Source of the DNA: Desulfosporosinus acidiphilus SJ4
Lineage (GTDB): Bacteria; Bacillota; Desulfitobacteriia; Desulfitobacteriales; Desulfitobacteriaceae
Length of the DNA stretch: 64,000 bases
Assembly: GCF_000255115.2 (NCBI RefSeq)
Contig: NC_018068.1
Coordinates: 1,116,001-1,180,000, forward strand
Direction: 5' to 3'
Made by a program: the position numbers and the translations under genes. The notes under the pieces were generated by a model. It was not told where the DNA came from, did not search any database, and was given only the letters and a program-made list of their open reading frames with translations. Below, piece by piece: positions 26,013-34,204 of the stretch (position 1 is its first letter; each line of letters begins with the position of its first letter).

Positions 26013-26194
26013 TCCAATCGTGAGACTCCCACTTCTCTAAATGGGAGGGGTCCCGTTCTCTGCTTCAGTGCGGGTAGAGTCCATCCTTCAGCGCGATAGC
26101 ATTTGTTATTGGCTCGGCGCTTTCGGCGAAACTGTCCATAGGACACTTTCGTCACCGTGGCCACGATGTTCAGCTTTAGCCGAACGAGTTCACT
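26013..26194 (+). repeat. dispersed repeat A, copy 3
   Basis: A full copy from TCCAATCGTGAGACTCCCAC to GTTCACT. Hairpins seen are CTCCCAC...GGGAG, GAAACTGTCC/GGACACTTTC and GTTCAGCT/AGCCGAAC. The right end supplies the TGA stop of the minus-strand PAP2-family gene at 26190. Confidence 0.85.
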
Positions 26195-27107
26195 GGGTCA
26201 ATTTCAAATCCCGCAAGGATTTTGAATTAAGAGGTTTATTTTCCTCGCGAAGGGCGATCCTATGAATTAACCAATCGCCCAATTTGACAGTGACGAGTGC
26301 CAAAAGAAGGCCGCCGATGACATCAGTAACCCAATGTATTTCTAGGTAAAGAGTTGAATAGATTATCGAAAGGCAAAAAATTGTCCAAACCCAACGAAAA
26401 AGTTTGTCTTTTTCTCTCCAGGCTAAGAGAAGCATGGCAAAAGAAATTGAAGTATGCATGGAAGGAAAACAATTTACGACAACAACGGCCGCTTGGGCCG
26501 GGGAAAGGTTGCGCGCCATACCATCCGGTTGTCCTAAGACATACCAAACTTCGTTAACATGAATCGTTAAGTAGAAAGGGAAAATTAAAAGAAATTGCAA
26601 GATGTGGGCGGACAAGCTGTAGCGAATCATTTTCAAGGAGTCTTTGGCCCAAAAGGAGCGAAAAATCGGGATTAATACCGGGAGCGTAAAGCCATTGGCA
26701 TAAATCCAACGGAAGTAGGCTGTCAACCAAGGAGTTTTAATGACTCGAAACATCCAGCCGTTATTTCCGGGAATAGATTTAAACAAAGCATCTAAGTCCA
26801 AAAGATGGACACGAGTTCCTAATTGCCAATAGACAATGTCATTCCAAACGGGAGGGAAATATTGCCACATTAGAATAGGAAAAATAACTAAAGGAATACC
26901 AATTTTCAAGAAGCTCTGCCAAGATACAGTTAAACGATCAGGCTCAATATTCCAGAAAGCTCCCACTAAAAGGAGGTAGGAATAGTGGGCAGGCCGATCG
27001 GGAGCTATTAGAACGTAGAGGATTATCGCCACTAAGCACAGACGTAAGAGAGTTGTTTTTGACCCTTTCGGCCAGTGTAATGTTTTTAGAATTACGGAAG
27101 AACTCAT
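26190..27107 (-). CDS. PAP2-family membrane phosphatase / phosphotransferase
   Basis: A 305-residue protein with about six membrane segments. The PAP2 active-site motifs are NCFPSMHTSISFAMLL near residue 210 and LEIHWVTDVIGGLLLA near residue 255, with the two catalytic histidines in SMHTS and HWVTD. The long N-terminal membrane half resembles inositol-phosphoryl transferase (Aur1-like) members more than short PAP2 phosphatases. It starts 6 bp after the upstream acyltransferase-like gene, so the two are probably one operon. The stop codon lies inside repeat A copy 3. Substrate, lipid phosphate or head group, is unknown. Confidence 0.85.
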   Translation of the reverse strand: MSSSVILKTLHWPKGSKTTLLRLCLVAIILYVLIAPDRPAHYSYLLLVGAFWNIEPDRLTVSWQSFLKIGIPLVIFPILMWQYFPPVWNDIVYWQLGTRVHLLDLDALFKSIPGNNGWMFRVIKTPWLTAYFRWIYANGFTLPVLIPIFRSFWAKDSLKMIRYSLSAHILQFLLIFPFYLTIHVNEVWYVLGQPDGMARNLSPAQAAVVVVNCFPSMHTSISFAMLLLAWREKDKLFRWVWTIFCLSIIYSTLYLEIHWVTDVIGGLLLALVTVKLGDWLIHRIALREENKPLNSKSLRDLKLTQ

Positions 27108-27113
27108 TGGTAT

Positions 27114-28367
27114 TTATCTGCCTTTCTCAAACTTTATAATGGAATTGTTAACTTTTCCAGAGTAGCTTGGCTCTAATTGAGGAAGCAGTTTTGGGGTGAA
27201 AAAATGGGTTTTAAGATAAATTCTCCAAGTCTGGTAGCCACTAGAAAGAGGATAAAGGATTAATATCCCCATGAGCCAAATCCCAACTCCCAGTAAAAGA
27301 GAGAGACTATTGAAATGCCCTGTAATTGCAGGTATCGCGGCGTAAAGCCAAAGGTGGGCGTTGTAAAAGAAAAGCGGGGATTGACCAAATTTCTCCAATA
27401 TATTTCCCAACTTCGAAGTTTGAGAGACTTTGAAAAAGATATAGCATAACAAGAATACCACTCCGAGGTAAAGAAGAAAAAAGTCAATACTTGGGGGGTA
27501 TTTGGAAAGTCCGAAGAAACCTTGCAAAGTGCCGTCAGGAACCAGATAATCTCCCACTCCGAGAAAACGTAAGATAAAGAAAAGTGATAAACTGCATAAT
27601 CCGGAGACGGCAAACCTATTTGCCTCATAGGATGGCCCGTGTTTTTCAACATAGGTGTGTCCGTACAGCCAGCCCAGAGCCATAGGCAGAAGCCAAGGGA
27701 TCAAGGGAAAGTTGTTGTTCACGAGTAAGGTTGATGAGAAGGGGACGGGTAAAACCAAAATAGTCTGCAAAGCTTTTATGAAGGATTGCTGGAAAGGAAA
27801 GACTTTTGTGATAGCCGGTAAAAAGAACTGGCTGATAAAATAGAGCAACCCAGATATCCCCAATAGCTTCCAAGGTGAAATTTTACGCCCCAAGATGAGG
27901 GCAATAAAGCCTAGACCAATGGTGGACAGCACACTTAAGGAGAAAAAGGTTCCGGTGGTAACCACAGAAAAAAATGACCGGGACTGAAGAAACAGAGGAA
28001 GGTTGAAAGCAGGAGAGGCAATAAAAATTTGTAAAAATATAAGTAGGAGTCCCCGTTTCAGCAAATACGTATTAATATCCCAATTTGCAGCTCCCAGAGC
28101 CTCACGTTTCTTAACGGACAGGGCTAAAACATACCCGGCAATAAAAAGAAATCCGGGAGCACAGAGGCTGGAAAAAAACATGACGAGCAAGCCAAGAAGG
28201 GTAGTACTTCCTATGGGATTAAAGGTTACAATCCCATTAATTAGGAGGGGCAATCCTTCATTATTTACTCGTCCACTACTCCAAAAATATAAAGCGTGAT
28301 CTAAGGCCATGGTGAGCATAATTAAACCACGGGTGCGATCCAAAAACGATAGTCTCAAAATTATCAT
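27114..28367 (-). CDS. multi-pass membrane protein, DUF1624 / acyltransferase-like
   Basis: A 417-residue protein with about ten hydrophobic segments. The N-terminus, SFLDRTRGLIMLTMALDHAL, carries the D-x-x-RG...LD-H signature of the heparan-alpha-glucosaminide N-acetyltransferase (DUF1624) family. Such proteins move acyl groups across the membrane to sugars or lipids. No signal peptide or soluble domain is present. The ribosome site is weak. Coupling with the PAP2-family gene suggests envelope lipid or glycan modification. Confidence 0.75.
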   Translation of the reverse strand: MIILRLSFLDRTRGLIMLTMALDHALYFWSSGRVNNEGLPLLINGIVTFNPIGSTTLLGLLVMFFSSLCAPGFLFIAGYVLALSVKKREALGAANWDINTYLLKRGLLLIFLQIFIASPAFNLPLFLQSRSFFSVVTTGTFFSLSVLSTIGLGFIALILGRKISPWKLLGISGLLYFISQFFLPAITKVFPFQQSFIKALQTILVLPVPFSSTLLVNNNFPLIPWLLPMALGWLYGHTYVEKHGPSYEANRFAVSGLCSLSLFFILRFLGVGDYLVPDGTLQGFFGLSKYPPSIDFFLLYLGVVFLLCYIFFKVSQTSKLGNILEKFGQSPLFFYNAHLWLYAAIPAITGHFNSLSLLLGVGIWLMGILILYPLSSGYQTWRIYLKTHFFTPKLLPQLEPSYSGKVNNSIIKFEKGR

Positions 28368-28641
28368 CTCATTTCTTATTTCCCTAAATGCCTTCGGCTA
28401 TCAATTATACTCCCCCCTGCGTTTTATATCTGCGTAAAAGATGAACAAGTTGTTAAGAAATGGTGAAGATCTTACGAGAAATAAAAGAAAAATGAGAAAG
28501 AAAATAAGAATGAAAATAGAGAAAAGTTTGAGCCAAACATTAAATAACAGGGCAAATATAAAGTATAATGTCTTTAAGAGATATGTTTGTCCGTTGATTG
28601 GAATATACTGAGGTCTCTGAGGTTACAGATACCTGAATTTG

Positions 28642-28819
28642 TCCAATCGTAAGACTCCCACTTTATGTGGGAGTGGTCCCCATCCCATGCTTCGGTGGGG
28701 TAGAGTCCATCCTTCGGCGTGATAGCATTTGTTATTGGCTAGGTGCTTTCGGCGAAACTGTCCACAGGACCTTTCGTCATTGAAGCCCCGATGTTCGGCT
28801 TTAGCTGAACGAGTTCACT
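28642..28819 (+). repeat. dispersed repeat A, copy 4
   Basis: A full copy, TCCAATCGTAAGACTCCCAC to GTTCACT, in the gap between the divergent genes at 28367 and 28983. It keeps the same hairpin order as copies 3 and 5. No gene lies in the rest of 28368-28982, which is A-rich near 28480-28560. Confidence 0.85.
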
Positions 28820-28982
28820 TTCCGTTAATGAAATATATCGAGGTCACAGGTACCGGAACTTATTGATATGAAGGATTCGCCAAAAGTTACGTCGAATCTT
28901 ATGGGGCAGCGACGGGCCAGGCCTAAGGCTGATAGAAGTTTTGCGGTTTTAGTAATGTTAACTTATTGGAAGGATTGTAAAA

Positions 28983-31361
28983 TTGAAGATTGTAAAAGTA
29001 TCCGTGCGAGATTTAGTGGAATTCGTACTAAAAAGGGGTGACTTGCAGCCAGCCTCGCTGGGGGCTGCTCGCACTCAAGATGGTATAAAAGCCCATCAGT
29101 ACATTCAAAAACATAGCGGTCTGAACTATCTGCCTGAAGTAACACTCTCTTATCTTTATGTCCCAAGGGAGAATCAGTATATAAGTGGACTTGATGAAGA
29201 AATTTGCCTGGAAGTTAAAGGACGAGCGGATGGGATATTTAAAACGGAATCCGGAGTTTGTGTCGATGAGATAAAAACGACGTCCATGGATTTATCCTTA
29301 CTTGAAGAATCCATAAGCGGTATGCACTGGGCCCAAGCCCAGTGTTATGCCTTTATGTATGCAGTTATGGAAAGCTTGGAAAACATGGAAGTTCAGCTCA
29401 CATATTATCAACTTGACACCGCTGAAACGAGAAAATTTAATAAATGGTTTACTTTAGAAGAACTAGCGGAGTTCTTCTTTAATTTAGGGGAACGATATTT
29501 GGCCTGGGCTTGTCGGGTTCAAGAGTGGCTTATTGTCCGCGATGAAAGTATTCATAACCTAAATTTTCCCTTTGAGGCTTATCGGGTGGGGCAAAGGGAT
29601 TTGGCTGTCGGCGTCTACCAGACGATAAAGCACGGCGAGATGCTTTTTGCTCAAGCTCCCACAGGCATCGGCAAGACCATGGGTACTCTATTTCCTGCCC
29701 TGAAGGCTATGTCCGAAGGGTTAACTGTGCAAATTTTTTACCTCACGGCTAAAACCATCACTCGTACCGTTGCGGAAAGGGCTTTGTCTGATTTACAAAA
29801 CAAAGGGTTAAAAATTAAGCGGCTGACCCTAACTGCTAAAAGAAAAGTATGTTTTTTGCCGGAGGTTTCCTGTTTGCCGGAAGAATGTTCCTATGCCAAA
29901 GGTTATTATGACCGCCTCCGAGGCGCTGTTGAGGATATGTTTAATGAAGAATCATGGACTCGCCAGGTTCTTGAAGATCATGCCCGTAAACATTCAATTT
30001 GTCCTTTCGAATTTTCACTGGAAATGGCTCTTTGGGCAGATGTGGTTATTGGAGATTATAACTATGTATTTGACCCTCGTGTCTATTTAAAACGATTTTT
30101 TCTGGACGGAGGGGAATATACTTTTTTGGTCGATGAAGCCCACAATTTAGTGGACCGTGCTCGTGAGATGTTTTCGGCCGAATTAGTGAAGGAAGATTGG
30201 CTCAAGCTTAAACGACTCGCCAAAAGGGATAATCCAAGACTGTCTAAGAGTTTGAACCGGGTCAATACTGCCTTAGGCAAAGAAAAAAACCGTTGTCTGG
30301 CTGCAAATTCCCAGGGAGAATTTGTTGAAAAAGGGCTTCCCGGCAGCCTTATTAAGGTTTTGAGACAATTTGTTAAAGAAGTTGAAGTTTTTTTAAAATC
30401 AAAAGCGGAAACGTATCCTTGGCAGGAACAGCTTTTAGATCTTTACTTTCAGACCTTAACGTTTCTTAGAACAGCGGAAAGTTATGATACACGTTATGTG
30501 ACCTGTCTGCAATTTCGGGAAGAATTTAGGGTCAAACTGTTTTGTCTCGACCCTGCTATCCGGCTTAGAGAAGCGTTTGAGAAAGGGAAAGCATCAATAC
30601 TGTTTTCTGCAACCTTAAGTCCTATGGATTATTTTATGAATGTTTTGGGCGGAGAAGAGACGTCGTTTAAATTAAGATTATCTTCCCCCTTTCCCGCAGG
30701 AAACTTACATGTTATGATTCACAAAAGCATTCCTACTAAATATAAGCAACGAGCTTTGAGCTATGAGCAGATTGCCGAAACAATCGCCGCCGTTATTCAG
30801 CCTAAAGTAGGGAACTATCTCGTTTTCTTCCCTTCTTACGAATATTTGCAGGAAGTTATTCTCAGGTTTCGAGTGCAAAATCCTTCAGTTAAGGTTATTC
30901 AGCAAACTTTAGGCATGCTTGAAGAGGAACGGGAGAATTTCTTGGCGGATTTTATGAAGCATCCTGAGCAAACATTAGTAGGTTTCGCTTTAATGGGCGG
31001 CATCTTTGGCGAAGGAATTGATTTATTAGGTGATCGCCTCTCAGGGGCTATTATTGTTGGAGTGGGCTTGCCTCAGATTGGATTTGAACGAGAGATAATA
31101 CGTGCTTATTACGAAAAAGTAAGTCATGAAGGGTTTGAATTTGCCTACATGTACCCGGGAATTAACAAGGTTTTGCAGGCAGTGGGACGAGTCATCCGAA
31201 CAGAGAACGATAGGGGCATTGTTTTACTGATTGATGAACGCTTCGCTCAATGGAAGTACAAAAAATTGCTTCCCCCTGAATGGAAGAACATTCATTACAT
31301 GACTAATACTAAGGCTGTTCGAGAATCAGTTGGAAAATTTTGGACAGAGACAGTTCACTAA
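28983..31361 (+). CDS. PD-(D/E)XK nuclease fused to an XPD/DinG-type Fe-S helicase
   Basis: A 792-residue protein. The N-terminus has a PD-(D/E)XK nuclease core: D83 in GRADGIF, then E96 and K98 in DEIK. The helicase part has Walker A APTGIGKT near residue 225-232 and DEAH at 384-387. Four cysteines between them (C290, C297, C302, C340) are spaced as in the Rad3/XPD Fe-S domain. The C-terminal helicase motif VGRVIRTENDRG is near residue 735. It should unwind DNA 5' to 3' and cut or process ends, probably in repair. Start TTG 28983 follows GGAAGGATT. It stands alone. Confidence 0.9.
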   Translation: MKIVKVSVRDLVEFVLKRGDLQPASLGAARTQDGIKAHQYIQKHSGLNYLPEVTLSYLYVPRENQYISGLDEEICLEVKGRADGIFKTESGVCVDEIKTTSMDLSLLEESISGMHWAQAQCYAFMYAVMESLENMEVQLTYYQLDTAETRKFNKWFTLEELAEFFFNLGERYLAWACRVQEWLIVRDESIHNLNFPFEAYRVGQRDLAVGVYQTIKHGEMLFAQAPTGIGKTMGTLFPALKAMSEGLTVQIFYLTAKTITRTVAERALSDLQNKGLKIKRLTLTAKRKVCFLPEVSCLPEECSYAKGYYDRLRGAVEDMFNEESWTRQVLEDHARKHSICPFEFSLEMALWADVVIGDYNYVFDPRVYLKRFFLDGGEYTFLVDEAHNLVDRAREMFSAELVKEDWLKLKRLAKRDNPRLSKSLNRVNTALGKEKNRCLAANSQGEFVEKGLPGSLIKVLRQFVKEVEVFLKSKAETYPWQEQLLDLYFQTLTFLRTAESYDTRYVTCLQFREEFRVKLFCLDPAIRLREAFEKGKASILFSATLSPMDYFMNVLGGEETSFKLRLSSPFPAGNLHVMIHKSIPTKYKQRALSYEQIAETIAAVIQPKVGNYLVFFPSYEYLQEVILRFRVQNPSVKVIQQTLGMLEEERENFLADFMKHPEQTLVGFALMGGIFGEGIDLLGDRLSGAIIVGVGLPQIGFEREIIRAYYEKVSHEGFEFAYMYPGINKVLQAVGRVIRTENDRGIVLLIDERFAQWKYKKLLPPEWKNIHYMTNTKAVRESVGKFWTETVH

Positions 31362-31471
31362 CGTGATGACTATATTAACATCTGAAATGGCCTGAAATCA
31401 TTATATCTTAAGTTTAAGAGAGTGATTGGCAAAAAAAGACCCGAACAATTAAGTGCGAATGGGGTTTGAAT

Positions 31472-31897
31472 ATGCTGGAATATGTGTTTCCTATAGTTCT
31501 TATTGTCATATCAAATATTGCTTATAATATCTGTCAAAAGACGACTCCTCAAGATGTCAATCCTTTCTCTGCTCTGCTGATAACCTATACGACTGCGGCT
31601 GTATTAACTGTTTTAGCGGGCTTTTTATATAAAACTGACAAAAGCTTTTTACATTCTTTTGCCAAGTTGAATTGGACGAGCTTTGTCTTGGGATTGGCAA
31701 TTGTAGGACTTGAGGTGGGTTACTTAATGGCTTACCGAGTAGGCTGGAATATTGGGGTCGGTTCGTTGGTTGCTAACATTATTCTGGCTGTAATGCTTAT
31801 TCCTATCGGGATATTGTTTTTTAATGAAGGTTTTACGTTTTATCAAATTTTTGGAGCACTTATGTGTATCTGCGGTTTGATCCTGATTAATAAATAG
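31472..31897 (+). CDS. half-size EamA-type transporter protein
   Basis: A protein of about 141 residues with four to five membrane segments, matching one EamA repeat. It ends in GALMCICGLILINK, typical of DMT/EamA proteins. Full DMT carriers have ten segments, so this would work as a dimer. Start ATG 31472 is preferred over TTG 31466, with GGGGT 7 nt upstream. It precedes mutY by 11 bp. The substrate is unknown. Confidence 0.8.
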   Translation: MLEYVFPIVLIVISNIAYNICQKTTPQDVNPFSALLITYTTAAVLTVLAGFLYKTDKSFLHSFAKLNWTSFVLGLAIVGLEVGYLMAYRVGWNIGVGSLVANIILAVMLIPIGILFFNEGFTFYQIFGALMCICGLILINK

Positions 31898-31908
31898 GAG
31901 ATAAAGGT

Positions 31909-33165
31909 ATGGGAGCTCAAAAAAAGATGATTCAAGACGATTCAACAAACTCTGACATAGCTGATCTGTTGTTGTCTTGGTATCAAGTGAAAAAAAGAGA
32001 TTTGCCTTGGCGAAAGACGAAGGATCCTTATACAATCTGGGTGTCTGAAGTAATGCTGCAGCAAACTCAGGTAAAAACGGTAATTCCATACTATGAACGA
32101 TTTCTCCAACGCTTTCCTAACATAAAAAAACTGGGTGAGTCAAGCATTGAAGAGGTATTAACCGAATGGAGAGGTCTGGGTTATTATGTAAGAGCCCGAC
32201 GAATGTGGGAGGGGGCACAATATCTTCTCGCCCAAAGGGCAGGCAAAATGCCCGGCAATTATGATCAACTTCTCAAAGTACCGGGCATTGGAAAGTACAC
32301 TGCCGGAGCTATCGCCAGTATTGCTTTTAAAGAGAAGGTTTCGGCAATTGACGGCAACGTGTTGAGAGTCATGTCCCGTCTCTTGGCCTGGGTAGAGCCT
32401 ATTGAGTCTATTAAAAGTTACCGTTACTTTGATCAACGCATAGCTGCTTGGCAGTCAGTCTTTGATCCGGGTGATTTTAACCAAGCTTTAATGGAATTGG
32501 GAGCTATAATATGTACTCCCCAGAAGCCTAATTGTCTTGAATGCCCTTTGCTTGAAGTCTGCCGCGGTAAAAAGCAAGGAAACGTTCTTCTTTATCCTGT
32601 AAAAAGGATCAAATCACAACGTCAAGAGGTGACTCGATTAACGTTTGTCCTACGGCAAAGAAATGAAATCTATTTGCAAAAACGACCGGCAGATGGTTTA
32701 CTGGCAAGTCTCTGGGAACTACCCGGTGTGGAAATTTTGCCGGAAGACAGCCGCGAAGATGATTTTTCAACCTTTTCGCAGGCGGATTGGTTTCGATTGT
32801 TTCAAGAAGCAGTTGCCGACCGATCCTATGACGGAGTTGTTCAGAAGCAGTTGGCCCAAGTTGTCCCTTTGCAGGGTCCTATATGGTACAATTTCAGCCA
32901 TCGGCGCTGGAAGATTCTATGGGTATGTTTGGATGTTGGGAATTATCCCGGGACTCAGAAAGGCGCTTTTGAGTCCAATTTAAATATGGTTAAAGACGAT
33001 GCCAATACTTATACGGCAGACGAACAAAAAGAACACCTGGTCGAGTGTGACAGGTGTTGGGTTACTTCGGAAAATTTTCGCGAAATTCCTCTTCCGGTTG
33101 CTTTTCGAGGGATTTTCAGCGAAGTATTTAAGGAGATGGCTCATACAGAAAATAAATCATTCTAA
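31909..33165 (+). CDS. mutY: A/G-specific adenine DNA glycosylase
   Basis: MutY removes adenine mispaired with 8-oxoguanine. The 418-residue protein has catalytic E47 in SEVMLQQTQV, helix-hairpin-helix VPGIGKYTAGA at 124-134, catalytic D148 in AIDGNVLRVMSR, and Fe-S ligands C202, C209, C212 and C218 (C-x6-C-x2-C-x5-C). The C-terminal part is NUDIX-like (LWELPGVEI). The C-terminus has an acidic stretch near residue 365 (KDDANTYTADEQKE). Its last 4 bp overlap the convergent small gene at 33162. Confidence 0.95.
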   Translation: MGAQKKMIQDDSTNSDIADLLLSWYQVKKRDLPWRKTKDPYTIWVSEVMLQQTQVKTVIPYYERFLQRFPNIKKLGESSIEEVLTEWRGLGYYVRARRMWEGAQYLLAQRAGKMPGNYDQLLKVPGIGKYTAGAIASIAFKEKVSAIDGNVLRVMSRLLAWVEPIESIKSYRYFDQRIAAWQSVFDPGDFNQALMELGAIICTPQKPNCLECPLLEVCRGKKQGNVLLYPVKRIKSQRQEVTRLTFVLRQRNEIYLQKRPADGLLASLWELPGVEILPEDSREDDFSTFSQADWFRLFQEAVADRSYDGVVQKQLAQVVPLQGPIWYNFSHRRWKILWVCLDVGNYPGTQKGAFESNLNMVKDDANTYTADEQKEHLVECDRCWVTSENFREIPLPVAFRGIFSEVFKEMAHTENKSF

Positions 33166-33359
33166 ATCATCGACGCTGAGTACTTATCGTCATTTTGAGA
33201 ATCCTGGGATAATGGAGATAGTGAATTGCTTCCTACCTGTGCTCGTTCAAGCCATTTTTTTGAAACCTTGCATTTAACAATATTTCCTTTTTCATCAGGG
33301 CCTTGAAGTACTATTTTTTCTCCAAAGAGTGAATCTAATAAACCTAGCGAAAAACGCAT
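33162..33359 (-). CDS. small conserved-looking hypothetical protein
   Basis: A 65-residue protein beginning MRFSLGLLDSLFGEKIVLQG, with a basic middle (KCKVSKKWLERA) and a Ser/Asp-rich tail. AAAGGAGT lies 8 nt before the ATG, which is the best evidence that it is real. It is convergent with mutY. Function unknown. Confidence 0.6.
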   Translation of the reverse strand: MRFSLGLLDSLFGEKIVLQGPDEKGNIVKCKVSKKWLERAQVGSNSLSPLSQDSQNDDKYSASMI

Positions 33360-33720
33360 TTATAAAAACTCCTTTCCAATAACTGTATCTAATATCTGTG
33401 AAAGGGATTTACATATACTATAACCATAAATGAGGAACCTTAAGATATCCTTAAAATATCCTTTATGATTTCTATATTTTTTCCTATCAGTGATAATGCT
33501 ATTCAAGGGTTTAAAAGTACGATATTTGATGCTTCGCACCGCTTTGCGGCTTCGTCCTTGACACGTAGAACATTTTAGAGGTTGTGGGGCAGTTAAGATG
33601 GTTAAGGAAAGGAACGATAAGAAGATTTGCAAGCCTAACTTCCACTTCTAAGTGTGGTAGGGGTGGAAATAACTTTTACAATTGAGGATAAAGATATAAT
33701 AGGCTGTTTCTAATATATAT
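33360..33720. other. intergenic stretch with no supported gene
   Basis: A minus-strand open frame of 90 codons (33360-33632) has no ribosome site and no recognised family. Around 33640 TTCCACTTCTAAGTGTGG resembles the first hairpin of repeat A, perhaps a fragment. Confidence 0.4.
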
Positions 33721-33722
33721 AG

Positions 33723-33750
33723 TTGACAAATTCCCTCCTTCTGTTATAAT
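33723..33750 (+). promoter_or_regulatory. sigma-A promoter of the aro transcript
   Basis: TTGACA (33723-33728), a 16-bp spacer and TATAAT (33745-33750), about 30 bp before the first T-box stem. Confidence 0.8.
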
Positions 33751-33780
33751 ACTATTAATTTAATCTTACTTTAAAAGCAA

Positions 33781-34042
33781 AGACGGAGAAAAGTAGGCTA
33801 TATAGTACCTTTCAGGGAGGAAGAGTCATGACTGAAAACTCTTCTATGTGTGGTAGTAGCTGAAGTTCCCTCCCGAGCTTCCGGCTGAACGAAAAAGTAG
33901 GCTTGGACGGTTCTTCCCCGTTAATTGGAAGGGGGTATCGGATATCATTCCCGTACCTTGTGGAGTGGCCAGTAAGGCTAAAAGTTGGGTGGTAACACGA
34001 GATAAAGTTTCTCGTCCCGTCAGGGATGAGGAACTTTTTGGT
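33781..34042 (+). promoter_or_regulatory. T-box riboswitch (tRNA-Phe type)
   Basis: Stem I begins near 33781. The specifier is read as UUC at 33866-33868 by aligning GAA...CCGAG with the Leu T-box at 39715. AAAGTAGGCTTGGACGG at 33893 onward is the usual post-stem-I segment. TGGGTGGTAACACG at 33986-33999 is the T-box sequence that pairs with the tRNA acceptor end. Terminator AAGTTTCTCGTCCC / GGGATGAGGAACTT then TTT ends it. Uncharged tRNA-Phe would allow readthrough into DAHP synthase. The specifier call is an alignment inference. Confidence 0.85.
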
Positions 34043-34068
34043 TTTGTTATCTTCCATAGCTCAACAAA

Positions 34069-34178
34069 GACGAGTTTGAAGACAGTACCTTTTTAGAGAG
34101 GACCAGATTTGGTCAAATTGGGTGGTAACGCGGAAGTCCACGGCTTTCGTCCCTGGTGGGATGAGCCGTGGACTTTTT
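34069..34178 (+). promoter_or_regulatory. second, shortened T-box with own terminator
   Basis: Starts with GACGAG...AGTACCTTTTTAGAGAGGACC like the base of a T-box stem I, then passes directly to a short GACC/GGTC stem, TGGGTGGTAACGCGG (34119-34133) and terminator AGTCCACGGCT / AGCCGTGGACT followed by TTTTTT. The apical stem I with a specifier loop is missing. Confidence 0.8.
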
Positions 34179-34204
34179 TATATCAATTGAAGGGGGAATA
34201 GTTT

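Noticed and set aside
33360-33632. 90-codon minus-strand frame with a CSTCQGRSRK segment, looked like a transposase scrap
   Set aside because: No ribosome site, no motif I can tie to a transposase, low-complexity surroundings.
33812-34057. 81-codon minus-strand frame in the aro leader
   Set aside because: Lies entirely inside the T-box structure; antisense shadow of the RNA element.
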